From NCBI GenBank assembly GCA_903871875.1, contig CAIQIR010000137.1, forward strand, positions 1 through 64,000: a stretch of 64,000 nucleotides of DNA, given 5' to 3'. This stretch comes from an uncultured Schlesneria sp. (GTDB taxonomy: Bacteria > Planctomycetota > Planctomycetia > Planctomycetales > Planctomycetaceae). Made by a program: the position numbers and the translations under genes. The notes under the pieces are model-generated. The model did no database searches. It was not told where the DNA came from and saw only the letters and a program-made list of their open reading frames with translations. Below are positions 35,417-43,639 of the stretch, one piece after another (position 1 is the stretch's first letter; every line of letters starts with the position of its first letter).

Positions 35417-37051
35417 ATGTCCGAAGCATCGCTTACTTCTCGACTATTGACTCAGGTCATGCAACGCATGCGATTGGCGGCGGTTGGCCGCTGTTTCTAT
35501 TCGACGTTTCTGTTGTTTTGCGGACTGTTCGGTGCCGTCCTGTTGACAGCGAGACTTTCGGGACTGATCGTCCTGCCGGCCGCATCGTCGACTTGGCTGG
35601 CTTTTGCCACTGTTCCCGCAGTCGCCGGCCTCTTGTCGTGGCTGTTCCATCGCCGTCCGACACTGCCCGATGCCGCGCGTCTGGTCGACCGATCGACGGG
35701 CGCGAAAGATCTGTATCTCACGGTGTCGCTATTGGATTCTTCCGCCGGAGCTTACCAAGCGCTAGTCGTTAAATCGGCCGAAGCTCGGGCTGTCGGAGTG
35801 AAAGCGAACGGAATTCTGCCGTTCACCTGGCGACGGCAGTTCTGGCCGGCGGTTTGGGTTCCCGGACTGGTGGCCTTGGGAATTCTGTTTCTGCCGCAAC
35901 TCGATCCGTTTGGCCAGGTGGCAGCGGCGAAGTTGATTGAACGGCGGAATGACCGACTGACGGAACAGAAAAAGACCACGGAACTTCGTCTGGAAGAAGT
36001 TCAGCGGCAGATCGAAGAACACGAAGAAAGCAATGAGGCCGATCTGGCAATCGAAGAGTTGAAGCTGACATTCAACAAGATGAAGGCCGCAAAGAAAGCG
36101 GAAAATCTGAAGATGCTGTCCAGTGAACAGAAGGACATCGGCAAACTCTGGCGACAGATCAGCAGCGAGAAGCTGAAGGATTTGATGAAGTCGGCGCCTC
36201 CCAGCGATCAACAATTCGGCGCCAGCCAGGACGAGAAACTGAACAAATGGGCCAAAGAGCTGCAGGAAGGCGACGCGGGCGGTCTGCAAAGCGAACTGCA
36301 GAACTTGAAAGAACAGCTGCAACAACTGGCCGCCACGAAAGACCCGCTCAAACGAAGTGAGCTGATGCAGAATTTGAAAGAGCGGTTGCAGAATCTGGAA
36401 AAGCTGGCTCATGAAAAATTGAACAATGAACCCTTGGCGACAGCACTCGAACGAGCCATGCAGCAAATGGAATTGTCCGAGGACAAGGAAATGCAGCAGG
36501 AAGCCATGGAAGCCGCCATGAAATCGCTGGAATTGAGCGAGCGAGAATTGGAGCAGACCGAGCAAGCCGTCAAGGACATGAAAGAACTCGAAGACGCCTT
36601 AAGGACGATTCAACAGGCCAAGAAGTTGAACGAGCAAGAGAAGCTTGACGGCGGCCAAAGCGAGAATTTCAAGACCCTGGCCGACTATGAAGCGTTCTAT
36701 GCTCAGATGCTGGCTGACGCCGGCGAAGAACCGGCTGAAGGCGAAGGCGAAGCAGGGGGACAAGGTTTCGGTGATGGCCAGGAAATGGCCGAAGACGATT
36801 CCGTCGAAACCGGCTTCAAGAGCGAACAATCGAAATCCGCCCTCGTAGCAGGAAAAATGCTGCTGTCGATGCAGACCAAAGGTGAGGCCGAAAAAGGGGA
36901 AGTTGTTCGCGACTACAAGCAGTTGCTGCAATCGGTGAAGCAGGGTGCGATGGAAGCGATGAATACCGAACAGATTCCTCCCGGCTACCACGAAAGCATC
37001 AAGAGCTACTTTGATTCGTTGGAAAAGAACAAAGAACAACCTGCCAAGTGA
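35417..37051 (+). CDS. Large coiled-coil membrane protein of unknown function
   Basis: A 544-aa protein with two N-terminal membrane helices (about 25-48, 55-75), a short domain (LPDAARLVDRSTGAKDLYLT), a third membrane helix (about 147-163), then about 330 residues of Glu/Lys/Gln-rich coiled coil (for example LQSELQNLKEQLQQLAATKD). The end, YKQLLQSVKQGAMEAMN with IPPGYHESIKSYFDSLEKNK, looks like a conserved small domain. The layout resembles DUF4175-type proteins. CAGGAG precedes the start; a terminator follows. Function not assigned. Confidence 0.75.
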   Translation: MSEASLTSRLLTQVMQRMRLAAVGRCFYSTFLLFCGLFGAVLLTARLSGLIVLPAASSTWLAFATVPAVAGLLSWLFHRRPTLPDAARLVDRSTGAKDLYLTVSLLDSSAGAYQALVVKSAEARAVGVKANGILPFTWRRQFWPAVWVPGLVALGILFLPQLDPFGQVAAAKLIERRNDRLTEQKKTTELRLEEVQRQIEEHEESNEADLAIEELKLTFNKMKAAKKAENLKMLSSEQKDIGKLWRQISSEKLKDLMKSAPPSDQQFGASQDEKLNKWAKELQEGDAGGLQSELQNLKEQLQQLAATKDPLKRSELMQNLKERLQNLEKLAHEKLNNEPLATALERAMQQMELSEDKEMQQEAMEAAMKSLELSERELEQTEQAVKDMKELEDALRTIQQAKKLNEQEKLDGGQSENFKTLADYEAFYAQMLADAGEEPAEGEGEAGGQGFGDGQEMAEDDSVETGFKSEQSKSALVAGKMLLSMQTKGEAEKGEVVRDYKQLLQSVKQGAMEAMNTEQIPPGYHESIKSYFDSLEKNKEQPAK

Positions 37052-37154
37052 GAATCGGACAGCCTTGACGGCGGATGGTGGAAATCGACTTTCGACCACG
37101 TGCTGCGATTCGCCTGCAAGAAATGGATCATCAAGCCTGGCTCGGATTTAACAA

Positions 37155-37196
37155 CGGCGGGATCGCGTCACAACGCGGTCCCGCCGTGCTGCTTTT
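37155..37196 (+). terminator. Rho-independent terminator after the coiled-coil gene
   Basis: CGGCGGGATCGCG (37155-37167) pairs with CGCGGTCCCGCCG (37174-37186), 13 bp with one G-T pair and a 6-base loop, followed by TGCTGCTTTT. It lies about 100 bp after the gene and inside a 67-codon frame that is therefore unlikely to be real. Confidence 0.75.
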
Positions 37197-37293
37197 CGTG
37201 GCCTCAGACTGGGCTCGTGTTGCCGCTGCCTGGACTCGTGCGGTAGACTTGAAGGGTTGGTTGATTTCTGTTTTCTGAACATGAACTGTTTTT

Positions 37294-38040
37294 ATGAGTC
37301 CCGTCGAGACCGATCACCGCATTTCCTCGCCCATGTCGTCGTCGCTGGATGTTTTTCTACTCGGCACGGTTGAGTTGGGCGCGTCGCTGGAGTTGCAGGA
37401 ACGTCTGCGTCGGGAAATTGCGGCTCGGACCGATTGTCATGGAACAATTCTGGTGTGCGAGCACCCGCCGTCGATCTCGATTGGTCGGGAAGGAAGCTTT
37501 GCCGATGTGCTCGTCGACCGTGAAGAATTGATCTCGCGCCGAATGGAAGTGCGATGGATCAATCGCGGTGGTGGCACTTTCGTCCACTTACCGGGTCAGT
37601 TATCCGTGTCGGTCGTCGTCCCGCTCGAGCGATTTCAGCGGGGGATCCTGGATTTTCGCACCGCATTGGAAAACAGTTTGATTGCGTTGGCGGCGGATTT
37701 GAAAGTTCCAGCCGAGCGAGGAACTGCCCTTCCGGGTGCGGCCTGCCGCTGCGGGCAATTCGCCTTCATTGGAGCGGCGGTGCGCGAGGGAATTTCGCAT
37801 GGCGGGGTCCATGTCAACGTTTCGCTGCCCCAGGAAGCACTCGATGTGGTGCAATGGACGGATTCCGACGTGCGCATCACGTCGCTCGCCGCGCAGCGCA
37901 CGCGTCCGACAGCCATGTCGACGGTGCGGGAAAGTCTGATCAGAAACCTCGCGGCTGCCTTGGGCTATGACAGCTATCACCTCTATACTGGACATCCACT
38001 GCTACACCGATCTTCGCGAAAGGTCTACGTGTACGCCTGA
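37294..38040 (+). CDS. lipB: LipB-like octanoyltransferase homologue lacking catalytic Lys and Cys
   Basis: A 248-aa protein of the lipoate/biotin ligase fold directly ahead of lipA. Family landmarks are NRGGGTFVHLPGQ (E. coli RGGQVTYHGPGQ) at 90-102 and EGISHGGVHVNVS (RGCSFHGLALNVN). Aligning on these, the catalytic Lys of LipB (KKICSLG) corresponds to Gln155 (GQFAFIG), and the catalytic Cys (NPCG) to the WTD region near 188, with no Cys nearby. So the normal acyl-Cys/Lys mechanism is not possible as known. It may be a diverged enzyme or a lipoyl-binding partner. Start: ATG 37294 or 37333; neither has a clear ribosome-binding site. Confidence 0.75.
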   Translation: MSPVETDHRISSPMSSSLDVFLLGTVELGASLELQERLRREIAARTDCHGTILVCEHPPSISIGREGSFADVLVDREELISRRMEVRWINRGGGTFVHLPGQLSVSVVVPLERFQRGILDFRTALENSLIALAADLKVPAERGTALPGAACRCGQFAFIGAAVREGISHGGVHVNVSLPQEALDVVQWTDSDVRITSLAAQRTRPTAMSTVRESLIRNLAAALGYDSYHLYTGHPLLHRSSRKVYVYA

Positions 38041-38079
38041 AGAAAAACCGTTCGCGACTTGAATAGGAATGATTGACTG

Positions 38080-38988
38080 ATGTCGACGAATCTCTTGAAC
38101 ATTCTGCCAAATGATGAGCCTGCCGCCGAGCCATCTCGAATGAGACTTCCCAAATGGCTCAAGCGGCCCCTGCCTCAAGCCGGAATGCAGTTTACTTCAA
38201 ATGTGATTGCCGATCTGCGACTCGAAACGGTCTGCGAAAGCGCCAAGTGTCCGAACAGGACAGAATGCTGGTCGCAGCAGACCGCGACGTTCATGATCCT
38301 GGGCAACGTCTGTACGCGTCCCTGCGGTTTTTGTTCGGTTTTGAAAGGCAAAACCGAAGTTGTCCAACAGGACGAACCGGAACGCGTCGCCGAAGCGGCC
38401 GAACGATTGGGCTTGAAATATGTCGTCATCACCTCGGTGACGCGTGATGACCTGTCCGATGGGGGGGCGAACCACTTCCATGACTGTGTGATTGCCGTTC
38501 GCGAACGAACGGGTGCCAAAGTCGAAGTGCTGACTCCCGATTTTCGAGGCAACCGTGACGCCATTCATCGGGTGATTGAATCGCGTCCCGATGTCTTCAA
38601 CCACAACACCGAAACGGTTCCTCGCCTTTACGATCGAGTCCGGCGCAATGCCGAATATCAGCGAACGCTGGATCTGTTACAGCAAGTAAAAGACGAAGTT
38701 CCCAACATGCCGACGAAAAGCGGCTTGATGCTGGGCTTGGGCGAGACACGAGAAGAGTTGCTCGAGGTTTGTTCGGATTTACGAAGTGTCGGGGTCGAGA
38801 TGCTGACGCTGGGACAGTACTTGCAGCCGACTGCGGAACATTTGCCTGTCGAACGTTATGTCACCCCGGAAGAATTCGACGAGATCGGCGAGCAGATGCG
38901 TCGCCTGGGATTTGGCATGGTGGCCAGCGGTCCATTCGTCAGGTCGAGCTACCACGCGGGCGAAATGGCCGACGTCTTGCACGTCTAA
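38080..38988 (+). CDS. lipA: Lipoyl synthase
   Basis: Radical SAM enzyme inserting two sulfurs into protein-bound octanoyl groups. All eight key features are present in 302 aa: auxiliary cluster Cys52, Cys57 and Cys63 (VCESAKCPNRTEC), SAM cluster Cys78, Cys82 and Cys85 (CTRPCGFC), and the C-terminal RSSYHA motif near 288-293 whose Ser ligates the auxiliary cluster. TPDFRGNRDAIHRVIESRPD and FNHNTETVPRLYDRVR are canonical. It follows the lipB-like gene by 39 bp and is closed by a strong terminator. Confidence 0.96.
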   Translation: MSTNLLNILPNDEPAAEPSRMRLPKWLKRPLPQAGMQFTSNVIADLRLETVCESAKCPNRTECWSQQTATFMILGNVCTRPCGFCSVLKGKTEVVQQDEPERVAEAAERLGLKYVVITSVTRDDLSDGGANHFHDCVIAVRERTGAKVEVLTPDFRGNRDAIHRVIESRPDVFNHNTETVPRLYDRVRRNAEYQRTLDLLQQVKDEVPNMPTKSGLMLGLGETREELLEVCSDLRSVGVEMLTLGQYLQPTAEHLPVERYVTPEEFDEIGEQMRRLGFGMVASGPFVRSSYHAGEMADVLHV

Positions 38989-39036
38989 CAATCAGCCTCG
39001 ACTGTGGCAGAAAGAACAAAACCGGTTAATGGCAGT

Positions 39037-39070
39037 AGGGTGAGGCGATGATTCGCCTCACCCTTTTATT
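39037..39070 (+). terminator. Rho-independent terminator after lipA
   Basis: AGGGTGAGGCGA (39037-39048) and TCGCCTCACCCT (39053-39064), a perfect 12-bp stem with a 4-base loop, followed by TTTATTT. Confidence 0.88.
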
Positions 39071-39137
39071 TGTGCCAACACCGGTTTCTTAAACCAACAC
39101 CACACGGACGGATCACCGGCCCGCATGGCAAATATCG

Positions 39138-40067
39138 TCAGGCCACGCGGCTGGTCAACGCTTCTTGACCGCTCAACCGGCTGCGATAGCCGCTCAGATG
39201 CTGCTGATAGAGCTTATCAAGACTTTCGTCCAGTAGCGGCAGGGGAATTCCGAGTGCGCGGCGGATCTTGCGAGTCTGCAGCGATGTCTCGCCACAGCCA
39301 AATCCGATCGTGCGATCGACCAGCGAACCGGCAATCGGCGTGGCCGGCTTCGGCAATCGGAAGTGATCGGCCAACCGCATGGCGAATTCGCGTGGGCTGA
39401 TTCGTTCTGCACCGCCAATGTGATGCGTGCCGACCAGCCCCGATTCCCAGCTCTTTCTCAGAACTTCCGCCAGATCGGTGGCCAACATGGGCGTTCCATG
39501 TCGGGCGAAGTCGACTGATCCGATCGAACCCCGTTCCAGTTCCATCAACAATGATTCCAGCCAACCGGGATTGTTGCCAGCCTGCCAGCCAATCGCGTGC
39601 GTCCGTACGATTAACGCATCGGCAGACGTGATCGCCGCATGTTGTTCAATCTGACGTAAGAGAATTGATTCGGTGCTGGGACAAATGGAATGGCTGTTTT
39701 CTGCGTGAAACATCCAAGGTCCTGTGAAGACGGCATCGGACGAAATCAGCGTCAAGTGGCAACCCAACGAGTGGGCTGCTTCGATCCAGATTTTCGCTTG
39801 TGCAACGTCAGACGCTTGAGGCCGATGACTTTCGTCCCAACTCGACTCGCATCCGACACCACACAGTACAACTCGACCTGGCTGCACCCGTCGCAACATT
39901 TCGAGAACTGCAGATGCCTTACGAGGCGATTCTTGTTCGACCTCGCAGGTCGGCAATTCAACACTGGAATTCAACGAAACACCAATCACCGGGCGCTGGT
40001 CAGACAGGGCCTCGGCAAGGTTTGCTCCGACAACCGTGTTAACGCCAGCCACTAGAATCTTGTCCAC
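39138..40067 (-). CDS. RmlD-like NAD(P)-binding sugar reductase/epimerase homologue
   Basis: A 309-aa extended short-chain-dehydrogenase protein. The Rossmann start KILVAGVNTVVGANLAEAL, then CHLTLISSDAVFTGPW (the RmlD-type S-S-D-x-V-F-x-G segment) and GTHHIGGAERISPREFAMRL at the end match dTDP-4-dehydrorhamnose reductase relatives. The catalytic Y-x-x-x-K expected after the Ser motif is not visible (PSTESILLRQIEQHA instead), so activity is uncertain. A sugar-nucleotide role is suggested only by family. Confidence 0.75.
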   Translation of the reverse strand: MDKILVAGVNTVVGANLAEALSDQRPVIGVSLNSSVELPTCEVEQESPRKASAVLEMLRRVQPGRVVLCGVGCESSWDESHRPQASDVAQAKIWIEAAHSLGCHLTLISSDAVFTGPWMFHAENSHSICPSTESILLRQIEQHAAITSADALIVRTHAIGWQAGNNPGWLESLLMELERGSIGSVDFARHGTPMLATDLAEVLRKSWESGLVGTHHIGGAERISPREFAMRLADHFRLPKPATPIAGSLVDRTIGFGCGETSLQTRKIRRALGIPLPLLDESLDKLYQQHLSGYRSRLSGQEALTSRVA

Positions 40068-40493
40068 GCGGTGCCTCCCTGCTCATGCGTGTAAATGTTC
40101 GAAAGAAGTCCGCTTCGTGCGGTCGCGAAATATATGTTTCATCGGAATCTTGGCCAACCCCAATCTGGCGGGATCGGCCGAATTTGCCGGCGACACGGTT
40201 ACTCTCGCAGTCGGCCAGAACCCAAGTCCCGGCGGCGTTTCACTTCTTGTATGCCTCTGCCTCTTTTATCCCTCGGGAATCGCATTAGGGTTTCTGACCT
40301 CGGAACTCTCTCCCAAAAGTCAAAGTCGGATTCTTCGTTATATTTTGACTAAACGGCAAGGTTTTTCCAGAAGTCAGGCAATCGCTACAACCGATACAGG
40401 TGGTATAGCCGTTAGTGTCGGTGCGTCGAGTCCTTGACGGATGGGATCGATCGCACTGAGGACCCGTCGGGCTACACTTGCCAGGGAACCATC
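40068..40493. other. Divergent intergenic region ahead of the BBP7 gene
   Basis: 426 bp between the RmlD-like gene (minus) and the outer-membrane protein gene (plus). An AT-rich patch (TTATATTTTGACT near 40336-40350) may belong to a promoter. GGGA precedes the downstream ATG. No gene-like frame that I trust. Confidence 0.4.
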
Positions 40494-41948
40494 ATGACCG
40501 GACGGATTCCATTCGGTTTGCTTACATTGCTGACTGCGTTGGCCTGCGTGCCAATCCAGGCTCAGGACCCAATGGGACCGGCTTCAGGATATGGTGCGCA
40601 ACCAGGGGGATATCAATCATCCCTCGTTGGGCCAGGCCAATATTCCGCCCCGCCGGGCAGCTATCAAATGGCCCCGCTTCCGGGCGTCGCAGGTCCTCCT
40701 CCTCGGACGATCTATGAAGAATTGCCCGACGATCTGGGGTTCACCGATCGTGACACGCCGTTGGGAAGAATATTAACGGAAACATTCCGGCACTCATGGT
40801 TCCGGGCTGAATACCTGCTCTGGAATATCTCGGGGCCTGGAAACGGAGTCTTGGGAGCACAGACGGCAGACGGTGTGACTGCCAACCCAACCGGACTGGT
40901 TCCTAACACCACAGGTGGATCGGCGAATATCCCGATTTCGTCCGGCGTCAGTTTCAACCAAACGGTCAACGGCGTCACCGGCACATCTCAATCGCCCGGG
41001 CTGAGTGACTTTCAGATTTCCAATTTGAACGGATTCCGTGGTACCTACGGGCTTCCGTTCTCGTTCGGCGAAATGGAATTGAGCGCCTTCGTACTGGGCT
41101 CTAATTCACAGAATTTCACGCCGGCTGCGGTGAATATCCCGGGTAGCCTGATTCAAACCCAGATCACAGCGATTCCGGCCGTCACCCCCGGCAGCACGTT
41201 GTCGGCTGACGGAACCAATGATGCCGTCAACGGTCGCAGTGCGACGTTCATCTCGCAAGCGATTCTCGTCGATGGACAACGCACCCCCTTCGCCCAGGGA
41301 AACTTTATTAATTACGACATTAACTACCAGGCCAAGCTGACGACATCCGTCTGGGGCTCGGAAGCCAATTTCGTGATGAATGGCGTCGATCCCAACTCGC
41401 CTTTCCAACTGCGGCCCTCGTTCGGTTTCCGCTACTTTAATTTCCAGGATCGCTTGCTGCAGGGCGGTCAGTACAACCAACCGAATCCGTCCGACCCCAC
41501 TGTCAACATCGTCGTGGCGCGACAGATTAATTCCGCCGCCAACAATAACCTGCTCGGTCCACAAATCTCGGCTCGTGCCGAATTCACTTACTCCCGATTG
41601 TTGATCGGTTTCGAACCAAAATTGATGTTCGCCGTCAATACCTGGCAATCGAGTTTGAATACATCGAACGTGCTCAGCTCGGTCGATCCAGCCCAGAATT
41701 TGACGCAGCACGGCACGACGTTCAGTCCGTTGGTCGACCTCAAAGGGTACTCCAACATCGCCGTCTCGAAAAACCTCTCAGCCTATCTCGCCTACAACTT
41801 CATCTGGACAGGCAGCGTCAATCGAAGTGCCAACGATATCGTTTACAACAAAAATTCGACGACGGGTAACTCGGACTTCTTCCTGCAAAAGAACTATTCG
41901 GCAACGTACCTGCAAGGATTGTCGCTCGGATTTGAGTACCGTTATTAA
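40494..41948 (+). CDS. BBP7-family outer-membrane beta-barrel protein
   Basis: A 484-aa exported protein: signal peptide LLTLLTALACVPIQAQ, a Gly/Pro/Gln/Tyr-rich linker (YGAQPGGYQSSLVGPGQY), then a beta-barrel of alternating strands ending in an aromatic (LSLGFEYRY), the usual last strand of outer-membrane barrels. HSWFRAEYLLWNISGPG and RPSFGFRYFNFQDRLLQ are characteristic of the BBP7 (planctomycete beta-barrel porin) family. This family is almost restricted to planctomycetes and is one of the better taxonomic markers in the window. ATG 40494 has GGGA at 6-7 bases. Confidence 0.85.
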   Translation: MTGRIPFGLLTLLTALACVPIQAQDPMGPASGYGAQPGGYQSSLVGPGQYSAPPGSYQMAPLPGVAGPPPRTIYEELPDDLGFTDRDTPLGRILTETFRHSWFRAEYLLWNISGPGNGVLGAQTADGVTANPTGLVPNTTGGSANIPISSGVSFNQTVNGVTGTSQSPGLSDFQISNLNGFRGTYGLPFSFGEMELSAFVLGSNSQNFTPAAVNIPGSLIQTQITAIPAVTPGSTLSADGTNDAVNGRSATFISQAILVDGQRTPFAQGNFINYDINYQAKLTTSVWGSEANFVMNGVDPNSPFQLRPSFGFRYFNFQDRLLQGGQYNQPNPSDPTVNIVVARQINSAANNNLLGPQISARAEFTYSRLLIGFEPKLMFAVNTWQSSLNTSNVLSSVDPAQNLTQHGTTFSPLVDLKGYSNIAVSKNLSAYLAYNFIWTGSVNRSANDIVYNKNSTTGNSDFFLQKNYSATYLQGLSLGFEYRY

Positions 41949-42256
41949 TCGTCGCCCGAAGTTTTTGACGACGAAAACGTAATGGATTCCCGGCGGCGAC
42001 CGCTTCATATTGACGTCATTGATCTTCCACTCTAGAGTCCGCCGGATTCTTGACGGGAACAAACCGGATCGATGAGGGCAACGCACGATGCCGAGCCTAA
42101 TTTTGTAAGCGTACTTATGGATGAAACGGCCGGTGGAGCACTGGCCGTACAAGCGACATTGATTGACAAGCATGCGGACCGTTTCGCTGGCGGACGAACC
42201 TGTTTGCCCTCCGGAAAACGACTACCACTGCCTGTCGGATGCGAAAGGACTCGCAG
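41949..42256. other. Intergenic region ahead of the aminotransferase
   Basis: 308 bp. It contains the AAGGA ribosome-binding site of the downstream gene (7 bases ahead of ATG 42257). No promoter boxes, hairpin or gene-like frame could be supported. Confidence 0.4.
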
Positions 42257-43441
42257 ATGACAATCACTTCATTTCTTCCCAATGACCGACCAGTTCCGTT
42301 TATCGATCTTGTGCCGCAGTTCAACGCCATGTCGGCGGAAATCATGTCGGCCGTGGAAACGGTTTTTGCCGAGCAGAAATTTATTTTGGGTGACGAAGTT
42401 TCCAAACTGGAAACCGAGATCGCAGAATACTGCGACGCCCGCCATGCGATCGGATGCAATTCCGGCACCGACGCCCTGATCATTGCACTACAAGCTCTGG
42501 GCATCGGAGAAGGTGATGAAGTCATCACCACTCCTTTCTCGTTTTTTGCCACGGCCAGTTCGATCTGTCGTGTCGGGGCGACCCCCGTGTTTGTCGACAT
42601 CGAACCCGACAGTTTCAACATGGATCCGCATGCGATTGAAGAAGCGATCACTCCGCGAACCCGTGCTATCATGCCGGTGCACCTGTTCGGCCAGTGCTGC
42701 GATATGGAATCAATCTGGCGACTCGCTCAGAAGCACGATTTGAGTATCGTCGAAGACGCGTGCCAGGCGATTGGTGCCGAATACCAGGGGCGCCGAACGG
42801 GCGTGCTGGGATCAGTCGGTTGCTTCAGCTTCTTCCCAACAAAAAATCTTGGCGGTGCCGGTGACGGTGGCATGATGACCACCGACGATCCCGAACTGGC
42901 CCAACGACTGAAATGTCTTCGCGTTCACGGCGACGTCGGCCAGTATGAACATATTGAAGTTGGCATGAACAGCCGACTGGACGCGTTACAGGCCGCCGTA
43001 CTGCGAGTGAAGCTGAAACAGTTGGAAACGTGGACATTGGCCCGTCAGCAGAATGCCAAACACTACGGAGACATGTTTCGACAGGAAGGCGTACTCGACA
43101 CGATCGTGTTGCCCAAAGCCGGACCGCACCGACGACATGTGTACAATCAGTACTGCATCCGTGTTCGTCAGGGGCAACGCGATCATTTGCAGCAAGAACT
43201 GAAGGCTCGGAAAATCGGCTGCGCCATTTACTATCCCAAGCCGCTGCATCAGCAAACCTGCTTCAAATACCTGGGATATCGCACCGGACAATTCCCACAG
43301 GCGGAGGCCGCTTCACGGGACATTCTGGCCCTGCCCAGCTATCCAGAACTTCCCGCCATCGATCAGGAACGAATCGTCACAGCGGTCGTCGAGATCTGTC
43401 GCGAAATGCGATCGAATCGTCAATTGCGTCGCTCGGCCTGA
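42257..43441 (+). CDS. DegT/DnrJ/EryC1/StrS-family aminotransferase
   Basis: PLP enzyme that aminates a keto-sugar nucleotide, typically UDP- or dTDP-linked, for surface polysaccharide. The 394-aa product has FIDLVPQFNAMSAEIMSAVE, FILGDEVSKLETEIAEYCDA, GCNSGTDALIIALQALGIGE, SIVEDACQAIGAEYQGRRTG and the PLP lysine in SFFPTKNLGGAGDGGMMTT, all canonical. ATG 42257 is chosen over 42239 by its AAGGA at 7 bases. A bidirectional-looking terminator follows. With the RmlD-like gene nearby it suggests envelope sugar chemistry. Confidence 0.93.
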   Translation: MTITSFLPNDRPVPFIDLVPQFNAMSAEIMSAVETVFAEQKFILGDEVSKLETEIAEYCDARHAIGCNSGTDALIIALQALGIGEGDEVITTPFSFFATASSICRVGATPVFVDIEPDSFNMDPHAIEEAITPRTRAIMPVHLFGQCCDMESIWRLAQKHDLSIVEDACQAIGAEYQGRRTGVLGSVGCFSFFPTKNLGGAGDGGMMTTDDPELAQRLKCLRVHGDVGQYEHIEVGMNSRLDALQAAVLRVKLKQLETWTLARQQNAKHYGDMFRQEGVLDTIVLPKAGPHRRHVYNQYCIRVRQGQRDHLQQELKARKIGCAIYYPKPLHQQTCFKYLGYRTGQFPQAEAASRDILALPSYPELPAIDQERIVTAVVEICREMRSNRQLRRSA

Positions 43442-43528
43442 CGAAAATCGTTCCTCGTCGGAACACGCTCACCCCTTAAAACGAGGCCTCGGCAAACCTG
43501 CGGTGGGATGAAACAAATCTGAATGGAA

Positions 43529-43567
43529 AAGAGCCCGGCTGCTCAAGCAGCCGGGCTCTTCTATTTG
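43529..43567. terminator. Bidirectional terminator between aminotransferase and RND genes
   Basis: AAGAGCCCGGCTGCT (43529-43543) and AGCAGCCGGGCTCTT (43546-43560) form a perfect 15-bp inverted repeat, flanked by A on the left and CTATTTG on the right. It can serve the aminotransferase gene (plus) and the converging RND pump operon (minus). Confidence 0.85.
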
Positions 43568-43639
43568 CCAAGAATCGACAACGTCGGCTGCAATCATCGC
43601 CACGGCAAGCCGTACGAATTGAACCACGGTACCAGCGGA

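Noticed and set aside
37075-37278. 67-codon frame after the coiled-coil gene
   Set aside because: It spans a strong terminator hairpin and has no recognisable protein character.
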